64,000 nucleotides of DNA, taken from assembly GCF_003323745.1 (NCBI RefSeq), contig NZ_QOIL01000012.1:214288-278287 (forward strand), given 5' to 3'. The notes beneath the pieces were generated by a model. That model was not told the DNA's origin. It saw only the letters and a list, made by a program, of their open reading frames with translations, and did not search any database. This document shows, in pieces, positions 1 through 8,771 of this stretch. Made by a program: the position numbers and the translations under genes. Numbering within the stretch: position 1 is the first letter of the stretch; each line of letters opens with the position of its first letter. Origin of the DNA: Sphaerisporangium album. Its GTDB lineage: Bacteria; Actinomycetota; Actinomycetes; Streptosporangiales; Streptosporangiaceae.

Positions 1-198
1 CGGCGCCTTGACCGGGACTTTGCCCGGCCGGGCCGCGGCCGCGGCCGGATTCGGGCGAAGGCGGACGAAAGCGTGTTCACATCGGAATCGCCGATCGCGC
101 CCGCGCCGACTAGGCTTGCTTCGGACTTCCTACGCCAGCGATTAGGCTGGCTGCCAGAACCCGCGCCGCCTGCGCGGGTCCCCACCAGGAGAGCTGCC

Positions 199-444
199 GT
201 GCCCAAGTCTCACACTCGCAAGAAGGCGGTCTACACCCCGCCGCAGAAGACACAGCAGGTCAAGGTGAGCCCGCGGTGGCTGGCACCGGTCATGGTCGCC
301 GCATGGATCATCGGCATCCTGTGGATCGCGGTGTTCTACATCGCTCCGACGCTCCCCGGCATCGCCACGCTGGGCAACTGGAACCTTCTGGCGGGCTTCG
401 TCTTCATCATCTTCGGCGTGGTGCTGTCCACCCGCTGGCGTTGA
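199..444 (+). CDS. crgA: Cell division protein CrgA
   Basis: An 81-residue protein beginning MPKSHTRKK. A Lys/Arg-rich cytoplasmic head (about residues 1-25) precedes two membrane segments, about residues 30-50 (LAPVMVAAWIIGILWIAVF) and 62-77 (LLAGFVFIIFGVVLS), ending in STRWR. Size, two-helix layout and both motifs match CrgA, an actinobacterial membrane protein that coordinates FtsZ and peptidoglycan synthesis at division. The GTG at 199 is preferred over upstream starts because AGGAG lies 7 nt before it and family members begin MPKS. It is followed by a convergent rhomboid gene; crgA beside a rhomboid and a cyclophilin is a common actinobacterial arrangement. Confidence 0.93.
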   Translation: MPKSHTRKKAVYTPPQKTQQVKVSPRWLAPVMVAAWIIGILWIAVFYIAPTLPGIATLGNWNLLAGFVFIIFGVVLSTRWR

Positions 445-532
445 TCCCGGCCTGACGAGCGCTCTTCCCGGCCGGGGCGGACTTTTTCCACAGGCTTTAT
501 CCACAACCTGGGGAAGCAGCCCGCCCCTCCGG

Positions 533-1426
533 TCAGCCGGTCAGCGAGGTTCCGATCGGTGACAGCGTCACCAGGATCACCGCGTAGAGGGCCAGCATCC
601 CGATGACCGTCGCGAGCTGGACGGCCTTGCGGTTGGCGGCGGGCGCGTACGCGAACAGCGCCGTCGTCACCACTCCCGCGACCAGCCCGCCCAGGTGGCC
701 CTGCCAGCTGATGCCCGGGATCACGAACGTCAGCACCACGTTGATGCCGATGAGCCAGAGCACTCCGCGCGCGTCGTAGCCCATGCGGCGGGCGATCACG
801 AACATCGCGCCGAACAGGCCGTAGATCGCGCCCGAGGCCCCCACGGCCCAGGTGCCGAACAGGTAGATGGCGACGGAGCCGCCGAGCGCCGAGAGCAGAT
901 AGACGGCGCTGAACCGCAGGGAGCCGAGCATCCGTTCGAGCTGCGGGCCGATGGCGTACAGCGCCCACATGTTGAACAGGATGTGCCAGTACGACGGCGG
1001 CGGCGAGTGCAGGAACGCGCCGGTGAACAGCCGCCACCACTCGCCGGCGGCGACGTAGTCGGCGGACATGGCGAACCGGTTGACGACCTCTTCGGTCCGG
1101 AACACCTCGGCGAGGTAGGCCAGCACGTTGATCGCCATGAGCGTCCACGTCACCACCGGGGTGGTGACGGGCCTGCCGCCGAAGGCCGCCTCGGCCCTGC
1201 GCACGGTCTTGTTCCCCTCGCGCACGCACTCGGGGCACTGGTAGCCGACCGAGGCCGCGTTCATGCAGTCGGGGCAGATGGACCGGTCGCAGCGCTGGCA
1301 GCGCACATAGGTCTCGCGGCCAGGGTGGCGGTAACACGTGGGGATCTCGTCCCCGTCCTGAGGCCCGGGCGGGACAGGCCCCTGAGGCCGGTCCGCCGGA
1401 TTCGGGTGGTCTGGCTGAGTGGTCAT
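533..1426 (-). CDS. Rhomboid family intramembrane serine protease with N-terminal zinc-binding motif
   Basis: 297 residues. The N-terminal part (about 30-70) carries a B-box-like cysteine/histidine cluster: CYRHPG, CQRCD, CPDC, CPEC. The rest is a six-to-seven-helix rhomboid domain with HILFNMWAL, the catalytic serine in GASGAIYGLFGA and the catalytic histidine in WQGHLGG. Rhomboids cleave membrane proteins within the bilayer; the substrate cannot be told here. The Zn-binding head plus rhomboid is the usual form next to cyclophilin and crgA in actinobacteria. It is transcribed in the same direction as the cyclophilin gene but 188 bp downstream of it, so co-transcription is possible but unproven. 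Confidence 0.92.
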   Translation of the reverse strand: MTTQPDHPNPADRPQGPVPPGPQDGDEIPTCYRHPGRETYVRCQRCDRSICPDCMNAASVGYQCPECVREGNKTVRRAEAAFGGRPVTTPVVTWTLMAINVLAYLAEVFRTEEVVNRFAMSADYVAAGEWWRLFTGAFLHSPPPSYWHILFNMWALYAIGPQLERMLGSLRFSAVYLLSALGGSVAIYLFGTWAVGASGAIYGLFGAMFVIARRMGYDARGVLWLIGINVVLTFVIPGISWQGHLGGLVAGVVTTALFAYAPAANRKAVQLATVIGMLALYAVILVTLSPIGTSLTG

Positions 1427-1613
1427 CGCCTGTTCGCGGCCCCTTCGCCCGTGCGCTTACTCCACAGACTGCCACCCTATGCAGCCGGCCGAGCGCCCCA
1501 CGCCGTCAGACCCGCGGAACCCCGCCGGTTGTCACGGCGGGAGGACCGCCGGAGCGGCCCGCGCGGCGGGGGCCGGGTACGCCCCGGACCCCGCGCTCGC
1601 GGCGTGCGCGCCG

Positions 1614-2147
1614 TCAGGACTGGACGCGCTCGATGACGACCTCCTGCAGGACGACGTCGGTGACCGGCCGCTCCTGCCGGGTGGGGGTCTTGGAGATCGC
1701 GTCGACGACGTCCTGCCCCTCGATCACCTCGCCGAAGATGGTGTGCTTGGTGTTCAGGTGCGGCGTCGGCACGACGGTGATGAAGAACTGCGAGCCGTTC
1801 GTGCCGCGCCCGAACCGCTTGCCGGCGTTGGCCATGGCCAGCAGGTACGGCCGGTTGAACTGCAGGTCGGGGTGGATCTCGTCGTCGAAGTCGTAGCCCG
1901 GCCCGCCGATGCCCTGCCCGAGCGGGTCGCCGCCCTGGATCATGAAGCCCTCGATCACCCGGTGGAAGATCGTCCCGTCGTACAGCCGGTCGTTGGACTT
2001 CTGCCCGGTCTCGGGGTGGGTCCATTCCCGGGAGCCCTCGGCGAGCTCGACGAAGTTGCGCACCGTCTTGGGCGCGTGATCAGGGAAGAGGCGGAGCTTG
2101 ATCTCTCCGAGAGAGGTCCGCAGCTTGGCGATGAGGTTTTCAGCCAC
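1614..2147 (-). CDS. ppiA: Cyclophilin-type peptidyl-prolyl cis-trans isomerase
   Basis: A single cyclophilin domain of about 177 residues: APKTVRNFVELAEG, the active-site FHRVIEGFMIQGGD, then GSQFFITVVPTPHLN and HTIFGEVIEGQDVV. It catalyses proline isomerisation in the cytoplasm; no signal peptide is seen. The reading frame is open to an ATG at 2186, but the GTG at 2147 (MAENLIAKLRTS) gives the normal family length and has a GGGGG stretch upstream, so it is preferred. The symbol is by analogy with other actinobacteria; ppiB is equally possible. Confidence 0.93.
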   Translation of the reverse strand: MAENLIAKLRTSLGEIKLRLFPDHAPKTVRNFVELAEGSREWTHPETGQKSNDRLYDGTIFHRVIEGFMIQGGDPLGQGIGGPGYDFDDEIHPDLQFNRPYLLAMANAGKRFGRGTNGSQFFITVVPTPHLNTKHTIFGEVIEGQDVVDAISKTPTRQERPVTDVVLQEVVIERVQS

Positions 2148-2309
2148 GAGAGTACTGCCCCCTTCGATGCCCGTTCTATGGGACACATTTGTCGTGTTTC
2201 AAGGTCTCTGGCGCATTGGCCTATCTGGCATCCTCCCACGCCACTTGGATTGAGCCGCTTTCGATCGGGAAGGTGAGCCTGCGGGGCCCCAAGGACAGGG
2301 GAGGCAATC

Positions 2310-2813
2310 GTGTCCCTGAGAATGAAGAAACGCCGTGTCACGATCGTTGTACCGGAGACGCGGATGGGTCGTGTGAAGACCAAGGCCATGCGGACGGCCG
2401 ACCAGGTCCGCCCGATCGCGAGCACCGCCCGTGAGGTCGCCTCGCACCGCATCGAGGACGCCCGCGTCTGGGCCGCGCCGCGGCTCGACCGCGCGGCGCA
2501 GTCGGTGGAAGAGCAGATCGCGCCGAAGGTCAGCGCGTTCCTCACCCAGGCCGCCGAGGTCATCGACCCCTCACCGTCGATCCGGCGCCGTAGCGGCCGG
2601 GCGCGCTGGTCCACTGTCGCGCTGCTCGCCGGGTTCGCCGCCTGCGCGGTGGGCATCGTCATCTACCGCAACAACGCCCGCCAGTGGGCCGACTCGATGA
2701 AGGACACGTCGGCGGACGCCAGCAGGTGGTCCGGCGAACGGTCGGAAGAGTCGGCCAGAGGGATGGACGAGACAGGTGCGACGGCCGATGAGGCCTCGCG
2801 CCGCATGTACTGA
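2310..2813 (+). CDS. DUF5324-like membrane-anchored small protein
   Basis: 167 residues starting at GTG 2310, with GGGGAGG 5-11 nt upstream. The N-terminal half is basic and helical (RVKTKAMRTADQVRPIASTAREVASHRIEDARVWAAPRLDRAA), with one membrane segment at about residues 98-116 (WSTVALLAGFAACAVGIVIY). The polar tail is rich in Ser, Asp and Glu. This layout and the position beside the cyclophilin gene match the uncharacterised DUF5324 proteins of actinobacteria. No function is known; the family assignment is from memory of its pattern. Confidence 0.7.
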   Translation: MSLRMKKRRVTIVVPETRMGRVKTKAMRTADQVRPIASTAREVASHRIEDARVWAAPRLDRAAQSVEEQIAPKVSAFLTQAAEVIDPSPSIRRRSGRARWSTVALLAGFAACAVGIVIYRNNARQWADSMKDTSADASRWSGERSEESARGMDETGATADEASRRMY

Positions 2814-2979
2814 CCGCACGGCCCCTGGCACGCGCCTCCTGGACGATGATCCGGGGGGCGCGTCGTCGTGTCCGCTGAGCGCGCCTCAGAGCGTCCTGGG
2901 CGTGGACGGCCACCGAGGGAAGGGACGACGCGGCGCCGCACCCGGCGTTCCCGGCCGCCCGACCCGGGAGCGCCGGATC

Positions 2980-4287
2980 ATGATTTTTCGGTCTTTATCA
3001 GGGCGAAAGCGGACTAGACCCCGCTCCCCTGGGCAGCGGAGGCGCGTGTCCGAGACTGGCAGTTCCGAGCGCGCCGACATGTCCAGCGTGTTCCCCTCGT
3101 TCCCGGCCGGCGGCGACACCGGCTCAGCGTCAGGGGACGGCGCGCCTCCAGCCGCTTCCCTCGCCGAACCGCCTCCGCACGACGCCCCCTCGACCGCCGG
3201 GCGTCGGCGCGACGGAGACGGCCCCCAGGAGCCCGAGAACCCGTTCGGCCGGCCGGGACGCCCGCTGCGCGGCAATCCCTTCCTGTTCGGCCTCACCGCC
3301 GCGCTCGGCGTCCTCACCGCGTGGCTGCTGGTGCAGGCCATCGCCACCGCGGGGTCGGCCCTCGTCCTGATCATCGTGTCGCTGTTCCTCGCCATCGGCC
3401 TGAACCCGGCCATCGAGTGGCTCCAGCGCCGGAACCTTTCGCGGCGACTGGCCATCCTGATCGTGTTCGGCGGCGTGATCGCGTTCTTCGTGGTCTTCGG
3501 GCTGGCCGTCGTGCCGCCGCTGACCGAGCAGACCACCGGCTTCGTCCAGCACCTGCCCGAGTACGTCCAGCAGTTGCAGAACCACCCGCTGATCCGCTCG
3601 GTCGACGAGCGCTACCAGGTCCTGGAGAAGCTCCAGCAGTATGTCACCAGCGGCAACCTGGCGAGCCAGATGTTCGGCGGCCTGCTCGGCGTGGCCAGCG
3701 TCGTGATCAGCGCCCTGTTCAGCGGCCTCACCGTCCTGGTGCTGACCCTGTACTTCCTCGGCTCCCTGAACTCCATCAAGGAGACCGGCTACCGGCTCGT
3801 CCCGCGCTCCCGGCGCACCCGCGTGCGGCTGCTCGGCGACGAGATCATCAAGCAGATCGGCGGCTACGTCGCGGGAAACCTGATCATCTCGCTCATCGCC
3901 GGCGTGGTGACCTACATCTTCCTGTCCGTGATGGGCGTGCCGTACGCGCTGCCGCTCGCGATCTTCGTGGCCGTGACCGACCTCATCCCCATGGTGGGCG
4001 CGGTCCTCGGCGCGGCGGTCGCCTCGGGGGTCGGGTTCCTGACGTCCGTGCAGGCCGGCATCGCCTGCGTGATCTTCTTCGTCATCTACCAGCAGATCGA
4101 GAACTACCTGATCTCGCCGCCGGTGTTCAAGTCCTCGGTCGCCGTCCCGCCGGTCGCCACGATCATCGGCGCCCTGCTCGGCGGAGCGCTGCTCGGCATC
4201 GTCGGCGCGCTGCTCGGAATCCCCCTGGCCGCGGCGGTCCTGCTGCTGGTCAGGGAGGTCGTCTTTCCCCGCCAGGAACGCCTGTGA
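2980..4287 (+). CDS. AI-2E family transporter (PerM/YdiK-type permease)
   Basis: About 435 residues. A long, Pro/Ser-rich, probably disordered cytoplasmic N-terminus (about 1-90) is followed by a membrane domain with some eight hydrophobic segments. The polar loop after the third helix (LTEQTTGFVQHLPEYVQQLQ) and the C-terminal core (GVPYALPLAIFVAVTDLIPMVG, then YQQIENYLISPPVF) are typical of the AI-2E/PerM family. Members are proposed exporters or ion-coupled antiporters; the substrate is unknown here. ATG 2980 has GGGAG 9 nt upstream; the frame stays open to 2776, and a GTG at 3046 is a second candidate. The gene ends before a strong hairpin. Confidence 0.87.
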   Translation: MIFRSLSGRKRTRPRSPGQRRRVSETGSSERADMSSVFPSFPAGGDTGSASGDGAPPAASLAEPPPHDAPSTAGRRRDGDGPQEPENPFGRPGRPLRGNPFLFGLTAALGVLTAWLLVQAIATAGSALVLIIVSLFLAIGLNPAIEWLQRRNLSRRLAILIVFGGVIAFFVVFGLAVVPPLTEQTTGFVQHLPEYVQQLQNHPLIRSVDERYQVLEKLQQYVTSGNLASQMFGGLLGVASVVISALFSGLTVLVLTLYFLGSLNSIKETGYRLVPRSRRTRVRLLGDEIIKQIGGYVAGNLIISLIAGVVTYIFLSVMGVPYALPLAIFVAVTDLIPMVGAVLGAAVASGVGFLTSVQAGIACVIFFVIYQQIENYLISPPVFKSSVAVPPVATIIGALLGGALLGIVGALLGIPLAAAVLLLVREVVFPRQERL

Positions 4288-4365
4288 CCGCGGGGGGCGG
4301 ACCGCTCGTGCGCACGCCTCCCGGCCGCCGGAACGGCCCCGGCCACGCGGTTGCTCCATGAGAAA

Positions 4366-4399
4366 CCCCCGGACGGCGGGCTTCAGGGCCGTCCGGGGG
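4366..4399. terminator. Perfect 12-bp hairpin, probable intrinsic terminator
   Basis: Arms 4366-4377 (CCCCCGGACGGC) and 4388-4399 are exact complements around a 10-nt loop, 78 bp after the AI-2E permease gene. There is no T-tract, which is usual for GC-rich actinobacterial terminators. It can act on both strands, for the permease and for the convergent small gene at 4564-4767. Confidence 0.7.
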
Positions 4400-4563
4400 T
4401 CAATCGGGTAAGAGACGCGGGGGCGCCACGCCCACGGGATCGCCGATCTCGCGGGGGCGCCCGGGTAAGCGGCGGCTCGCGGGCCACCGGCACGCGGGGT
4501 CCGCGCACGGCCGTCCGGAAAAGGCCCGTCCGTGAAGCGGCCGCCCGTGAAGGGGTAATGACG

Positions 4564-4767
4564 CTACTTGCGGCCGCGGGCCGACGGGCCCGTCCACGTG
4601 TAAGGGCCGGCGGACCGGCGTCCGGGCTCGCGCTGCACGTCCGGACGTTCCGCGGCCCTCGCGGCGCGGCGCCTGCGCGTGAACCACCACCCGGCACCGA
4701 GGACGACCAGCCCGAACGGTGTACGGGCAAGCCAGCGGGTGACCAGGAGTCGAAGAATCTTTTTCAT
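4564..4767 (-). CDS. Small DUF6203-like protein
   Basis: 67 residues starting MKKILRLLVTRWLARTPFGL. A basic amphipathic start is followed by one short hydrophobic stretch (PFGLVVLGAGWWF), a run of arginines and a Pro/Arg/Ser-rich tail. An excellent ribosome site (GAGGAGG) lies just upstream of the ATG. The MKK..L..R..ARTPxGxxxLG pattern is like short proteins annotated DUF6203 in Streptosporangiales; this is pattern memory, not a search. Probably membrane-associated; no function is known. Confidence 0.6.
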   Translation of the reverse strand: MKKILRLLVTRWLARTPFGLVVLGAGWWFTRRRRAARAAERPDVQREPGRRSAGPYTWTGPSARGRK

Positions 4768-4872
4768 GGCTCCTCCTCGTTCCGCCCCCCTCTACCCTCA
4801 CGACGGGCCGCCATTCCGCCGCGGGGACGCCCGGCCGGGCGGTCGCGTGGCCGCCGGCGGGGCGGAACGGGG

Positions 4873-5421
4873 TCACAGCTTCCACCTCTGGTTGGCGCCG
4901 CGGTTGCAGTCCCACAGGTGGACGCGGGCGCCGTTGCTGCCCACGCTCTTCAGATCGGCGTCGAGGCAGCGGCCGTTGGCGAGGTTGCGGATCGTGTGGC
5001 CGGAGCGGTCGTACTTCCACTGCTGGTTGACCCGGCCGTCGCAGTCCCACAACTGGACGCGGGTGCCGTTAACACCGAGGTTGCCGCGGTCGGCGTCCAG
5101 GCACCGCCCGTTGGACAGGCTGCGGATCGTGTGGGACGCCGGGTCGTACGTCCACGCCTGGTTCGCCCAGCCGTTGCAGTCCCACAGCTGGATGCGCGTG
5201 CCGTTGGAGCCGATGCGCCCGAGGTCGGCGTCCAGGCACCGGTCGTCGGCCCGGTTGTGGATCGGCCGGGCCCCCGCGGGAGGGCCACCCGCCGGCGCGG
5301 GTCCCGCCGAGGGGGCGACCGTCCCGGCGTCCGCCGACGCCTCGGCCGGAGCGCCGGCCAGGGCCGCCCAGCCCAGCGCCGCCGCGACCACGCCGGTAGC
5401 GGCGGTGATGTTCCGTCGCAT
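4873..5421 (-). CDS. Secreted ricin-type beta-trefoil lectin, copy 1
   Basis: 182 residues. A Sec signal peptide (MRRNITAATGVVAAALGWAA, cleavage near AEASA at about 30) is followed by an Ala/Pro/Gly linker (about 33-50) and one beta-trefoil of three 42-residue repeats. Each repeat reads roughly NGRCLDADL..GSNGTRVQLWDCNG..NQ.W, with the QxW triplets NQAW, NQQW and NQRW. Ricin-B folds bind carbohydrate; this protein has no catalytic domain, so it is a free-standing lectin. It lies 104 bp downstream of a same-strand paralogue (5526-6026), clearly a tandem duplication. Each copy has its own ribosome site. Confidence 0.92.
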   Translation of the reverse strand: MRRNITAATGVVAAALGWAALAGAPAEASADAGTVAPSAGPAPAGGPPAGARPIHNRADDRCLDADLGRIGSNGTRIQLWDCNGWANQAWTYDPASHTIRSLSNGRCLDADRGNLGVNGTRVQLWDCDGRVNQQWKYDRSGHTIRNLANGRCLDADLKSVGSNGARVHLWDCNRGANQRWKL

Positions 5422-5525
5422 GCTGCCTCGTCTCCCTTCTCATGGGCGGGTGACGCGGAGGCGGCGTCCACGGACGGACGCCGCGCTGACCGCACACCTT
5501 CCGGGCCGCGACCAGGGCGCCCCGG

Positions 5526-6026
5526 TCACACCGTCCATTTCTGGTTGGCCCACCCGTTGCAGTCCCAGAGCTGGACCCGCGTGCCGTTGGAGCCGATGCG
5601 GCCGAGGTCGGCGTCGAGGCACCGCCCGTTGTAGAGGCTGTAGATCGTGCGGCTGACGGCGTCGTAGATCCACTTCTGGTTGCTCCAGCCGTTGCAGTCC
5701 CAGAGCTGGACCTTGGTGCCGTTGTCACTGATCGTGTTCAGGTCGGCGTCCAGGCAGCGGCCGTTGTACTGGCTGCGGATGGTGTGCGATTTGACGTCGT
5801 ACGTCCATTTCTGGTTGGTGAAGCCGTTGCAGTTCCAGAGATGGACCTTCGTGCCGTTGTGCGCGATGGTGTTGAGGTCGGCGTCCAGGCACCGTGAGCT
5901 GGCGCCGCTGCGAATCGGCCCGGTCTTCGCCTCGGCGGCGGCCCCGGCCGTCGACCCGGCGACGACGGCCGCGCATCCGAACACCGCGATGAGCCCGCGG
6001 GCCGCTCGGGTGATGTTCCTTCGCAT
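5526..6026 (-). CDS. Secreted ricin-type beta-trefoil lectin, copy 2
   Basis: 166 residues, paralogous to the protein at 4873-5421. The signal peptide again begins MRRNIT, with likely cleavage after AGAAAEA at about 33. The mature part is a single beta-trefoil of three repeats, each with CLDADL, W(D/N)CNG and NQKW. The third repeat is almost identical to the first repeat of copy 1 (GRIGSNGTRVQLWDCNGWAN), while repeats 1 and 2 carry the variant NTI(A/S)(H/D)NGTKV. Copy 2 lacks the Pro-rich linker of copy 1. It probably binds glycans outside the cell. Confidence 0.92.
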   Translation of the reverse strand: MRRNITRAARGLIAVFGCAAVVAGSTAGAAAEAKTGPIRSGASSRCLDADLNTIAHNGTKVHLWNCNGFTNQKWTYDVKSHTIRSQYNGRCLDADLNTISDNGTKVQLWDCNGWSNQKWIYDAVSRTIYSLYNGRCLDADLGRIGSNGTRVQLWDCNGWANQKWTV

Positions 6027-6196
6027 CGCGTCTGGTTCTCCTCTTCACGCACGCGTCAGCTACTCTCCGTAGTTGAACTTACACGCGAGGTGATCGATTC
6101 GAGCCGGACGACACGACGGCGGGTGATCAGGAACCGGCGCGGACGACGCCGCGCCGGCGACCTGGCGAACGTGACTGCGGGACGCGCCCGGGCGCG

Positions 6197-7597
6197 TCAC
6201 ATGTTGATCATGTGGCCGGCGAGGCCGTGGACGGCCTCCTTGACCGCCTCTCCCAGCGTGGGGTGGGCGTGGACGTTGCGCGCCACCTCGTTGACGGTGA
6301 GGTCCCACTGCTGGGCCAGGGTCAGCTCGGGCAGCAGCTCGGTGACCTCGGGCCCGATGAGGTGGGCGCCGAGCAGTTCGCCGTACTGCGCGTCGCTGAG
6401 GATCTTGACGAAGCCGTTGGCGTCGCCCAGGCCGTGCGCCTTGGCGTTGGCCGTGAAGGGGAACTTCGCGACCTTGACGTCGAAGCCCTTCTCCCGCGCC
6501 TGGGCCTCGGTGTAGCCGAAGCTCGCGATCTGCGGCTGGCAGTACGTCGCCCGGGGGATCATCACGTACTCGAGCTCCATGGTCTCGGCGCCCCCGATCG
6601 TCTCGGCGGCGATGATGCCCATGGCCTCGGCCGCGTGCGCCAGCATGAGCTTGGCGGTGACGTCGCCGATGGCGAAGATGTGCGGCACGCTCGTGCGGCA
6701 CAGGCCGTCCACGTCGATGGCGCCGCGGTCGGTCAGGCGCACGCCGGTCTTCTCCAGGCCGTAGCCGTCGACGCGCGGCTGGAAGCCGATGGCCTGCAGC
6801 ACCTTGTCGGCCTCCAGCGTCTGCCGCTGGTCGCCGCGGGACACCGTCACGCGGACCTTGTCGCCGGACTCGTCGATGCCCTCCACCCGGGTCGAGGTCA
6901 TGACCTCGATGCCGAGCCGCTTGTAACGCTTGGCCAGCTCGGCCGAGACCTCCGCGTCCTCCAGGGGGACGAGGCGGTCGAGGAACTCCACGATCGTCAC
7001 CTTCACGCCGTAGGCGCTCAGGACGTAGGCGAACTCCACGCCGATGGCGCCCGCGCCCGCGATGATGATGCTCTCGGGGAGCGCGTCGGTGAGGATCTGC
7101 TCCTCGTACGTCACGACCCGGTCGCTGAGGGAGGTGCCCGGCAGGAGCTTGGTGGTGGCCCCCGTCGCGATGATGCAGTTGTCGAAGGTCACCGTCTCGG
7201 TGCCGCCGCCGTTCACGGCCACCTGGAGGGTGTTCGGGTCGGTGAACGTGCCCCGGCCGTCGTACTCCGTGATGCCGTTCTTCTTCATGAGGTAGTGGAC
7301 GCCCTTGACCCGGCCGTCGGCGACCTTGCGGCTGCGCTTGAACGCCTCGGCGTAGTCGAAGGTCACCTGGCCGTCCACACGGATGCCGAACGTCCTGGCC
7401 TCGTGGGTGAACAGGTGGGCCAGTTCGGCGTTGCGCAGCAGCGCCTTGGAGGGGATGCACCCCACGTTGAGGCACACGCCGCCCCAGTAGCGTTCCTCTA
7501 CTATCGCCGTGCTGAGCCCGAGCTGTGCGGCCCGGATCGCGGCGACGTACCCGCCCGGACCGGCCCCGACGACAACGACGTCATAATGAGCAGTCAT
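6197..7597 (-). CDS. lpdA: Dihydrolipoyl dehydrogenase (E3)
   Basis: About 466 residues of the class I pyridine nucleotide-disulfide oxidoreductase family. N-terminal FAD fold ([18 protein letters not shown]), redox-active disulfide CLNVGC in [15 protein letters not shown], central NAD fold ([21 protein letters not shown]), second FAD motif ([17 protein letters not shown]), and the C-terminal dimerisation domain with the catalytic His-Glu pair in [12 protein letters not shown]. It reoxidises lipoyl groups of 2-oxoacid dehydrogenase complexes in the cytoplasm. E1/E2 genes are not in the window. The frame opens at 7609; ATG 7597 ([11 protein letters not shown]) matches usual starts, though neither start has an ideal ribosome site. 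Confidence 0.95.
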   Translation of the reverse strand: MTAHYDVVVVGAGPGGYVAAIRAAQLGLSTAIVEERYWGGVCLNVGCIPSKALLRNAELAHLFTHEARTFGIRVDGQVTFDYAEAFKRSRKVADGRVKGVHYLMKKNGITEYDGRGTFTDPNTLQVAVNGGGTETVTFDNCIIATGATTKLLPGTSLSDRVVTYEEQILTDALPESIIIAGAGAIGVEFAYVLSAYGVKVTIVEFLDRLVPLEDAEVSAELAKRYKRLGIEVMTSTRVEGIDESGDKVRVTVSRGDQRQTLEADKVLQAIGFQPRVDGYGLEKTGVRLTDRGAIDVDGLCRTSVPHIFAIGDVTAKLMLAHAAEAMGIIAAETIGGAETMELEYVMIPRATYCQPQIASFGYTEAQAREKGFDVKVAKFPFTANAKAHGLGDANGFVKILSDAQYGELLGAHLIGPEVTELLPELTLAQQWDLTVNEVARNVHAHPTLGEAVKEAVHGLAGHMINM

Positions 7598-7609
7598 GCT
7601 CCGGACCAT

Positions 7610-8202
7610 ATGGCTTCCGGACGGGTGCCGCCCAACCGGGGTGCGCGGCGCCCCCGGCCGTCCACCGGCCCGCCGCGGGCGGAACCTGTCGGGCGAAGCA
7701 CCCGTTCAGTACGCAACGGACACAGCCCCCGAAAAACGGCTTAATCTCCATTAAAGCCCGGCTTTGACATCAGATCCCGGCTTTCCCCCTTCTCTCTCTT
7801 TCTTCCTCAAATGCTGCGGAACCCCGACGCGTCGAGCAGTTGGCCCGTTGCGCGCATATGCCCCCGATCCCCGCGAGACCGCACCGCGCCTTTCGCCACC
7901 TGCCTCCGGAAAGGCCTGTGGCGTCGGCCTTTTCGCCGGGGCGTACGCGCGCCGCGCCTCGTTACCAGGTACATCGGCGTACGGGACGATCAAGACGATC
8001 ATGTCGGCGGAAGTCGGGAAATTTCGAACCGAAGGCCACAACAAGAGCTTAAGCACATAGCAAAAGTAGTAGTTATTCGTTTGTCGCTCGTCTCGCCCGG
8101 AAAAAAGACAACTGTGAAGACCTACGCAGTCATCACAGCATTCACGGCTATCTGCGTGGATGCCATCGCAAGGGAACCGATGTCGTCCCAGGGGGATACG
8201 CA
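7610..8202. other. Long intergenic region, no convincing gene
   Basis: About 590 bp between divergent genes. Reading frames are open on both strands up to 150 codons, but none has a credible ribosome site or family resemblance. GC falls sharply at about 7985-8165 with many A/T-rich stretches, typical of a promoter or 5' leader for the secreted protein at 8203. A 9-bp direct repeat, CCCGGCTTT, lies at 7758 and 7777. No tRNA or riboswitch was recognised. Confidence 0.5.
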
Positions 8203-8613
8203 ATGCCCAAGCTCAAGAGATTCGTGAGCACGCTCACGATCGGCGCCGCACTCACCACCGGCATGGTCGGCCTGGGCGCCGTGGCCACGACCACCGGCGC
8301 CGACGCGGCGACCGTCATGAGCCTGCCCAGCGGAGGCGACTACAGGGACTACGCACGCAACCGCAACCGCGCCTACAACCGCAACTGGAGCCCGAGCCGG
8401 GCCTGGGCCCGCAACTGGAACCGCTCGCTGGCCCGCAGCTGGGCGCGGAACTGGGCCCGCCACTTCAACCGCAGCCACAGCCGCAGCCACAACACCAACC
8501 GTCAGGCCCAGACCGTCAACATCCGGCTCATCTTCCCCAACTCCATGGGGGGACCGGTGACGGCCACGTCCAACTCCGATTCCCTCTCCCGCACCCGCAC
8601 GCCGAAGGCCTGA
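8203..8613 (+). CDS. Secreted Arg/Asn/Trp-rich low-complexity protein
   Basis: 136 residues. Signal peptide about 1-36 (basic KLKR start, hydrophobic TIGAALTTGMVGLGAVATTT, end near ADAA). The mature centre (about 45-97) is built of short degenerate units: NRNRAYNRNW, SRAWARNWNR, SLARSWARNWARHFNR, SHSRSHNTNR. It is very basic, and aromatic residues recur every 5-8 positions. The tail is Ser/Thr-rich. AGGGGG about 9 nt before the ATG supports the start. No family is recognised. The layout would suit binding to a polyanion, nucleic acid or the cell wall, or assembly on the surface; that is inference. It stands alone behind a long AT-richer leader. Confidence 0.7.
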   Translation: MPKLKRFVSTLTIGAALTTGMVGLGAVATTTGADAATVMSLPSGGDYRDYARNRNRAYNRNWSPSRAWARNWNRSLARSWARNWARHFNRSHSRSHNTNRQAQTVNIRLIFPNSMGGPVTATSNSDSLSRTRTPKA

Positions 8614-8771
8614 GCACGGCCACCCTGTTCCCGCGCCGCCATGTCCGCCTCGTCCGTGTGGGCGGCGCCCGGCATGGCGACGCGGGGAACACGGGCACCG
8701 GCCCTCGTCACGGGCGGTTTCCGCTGGATTGCCGAGCCGGGTTTGTCGGTGGCCTCTGGCAAGCTCGGGGC

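Noticed and set aside
7751..8203. A 150-codon minus-strand frame in the long intergenic region.
   Set aside because: No ribosome site and no family pattern; GC drops in the middle and stop-poor frames occur on both strands.
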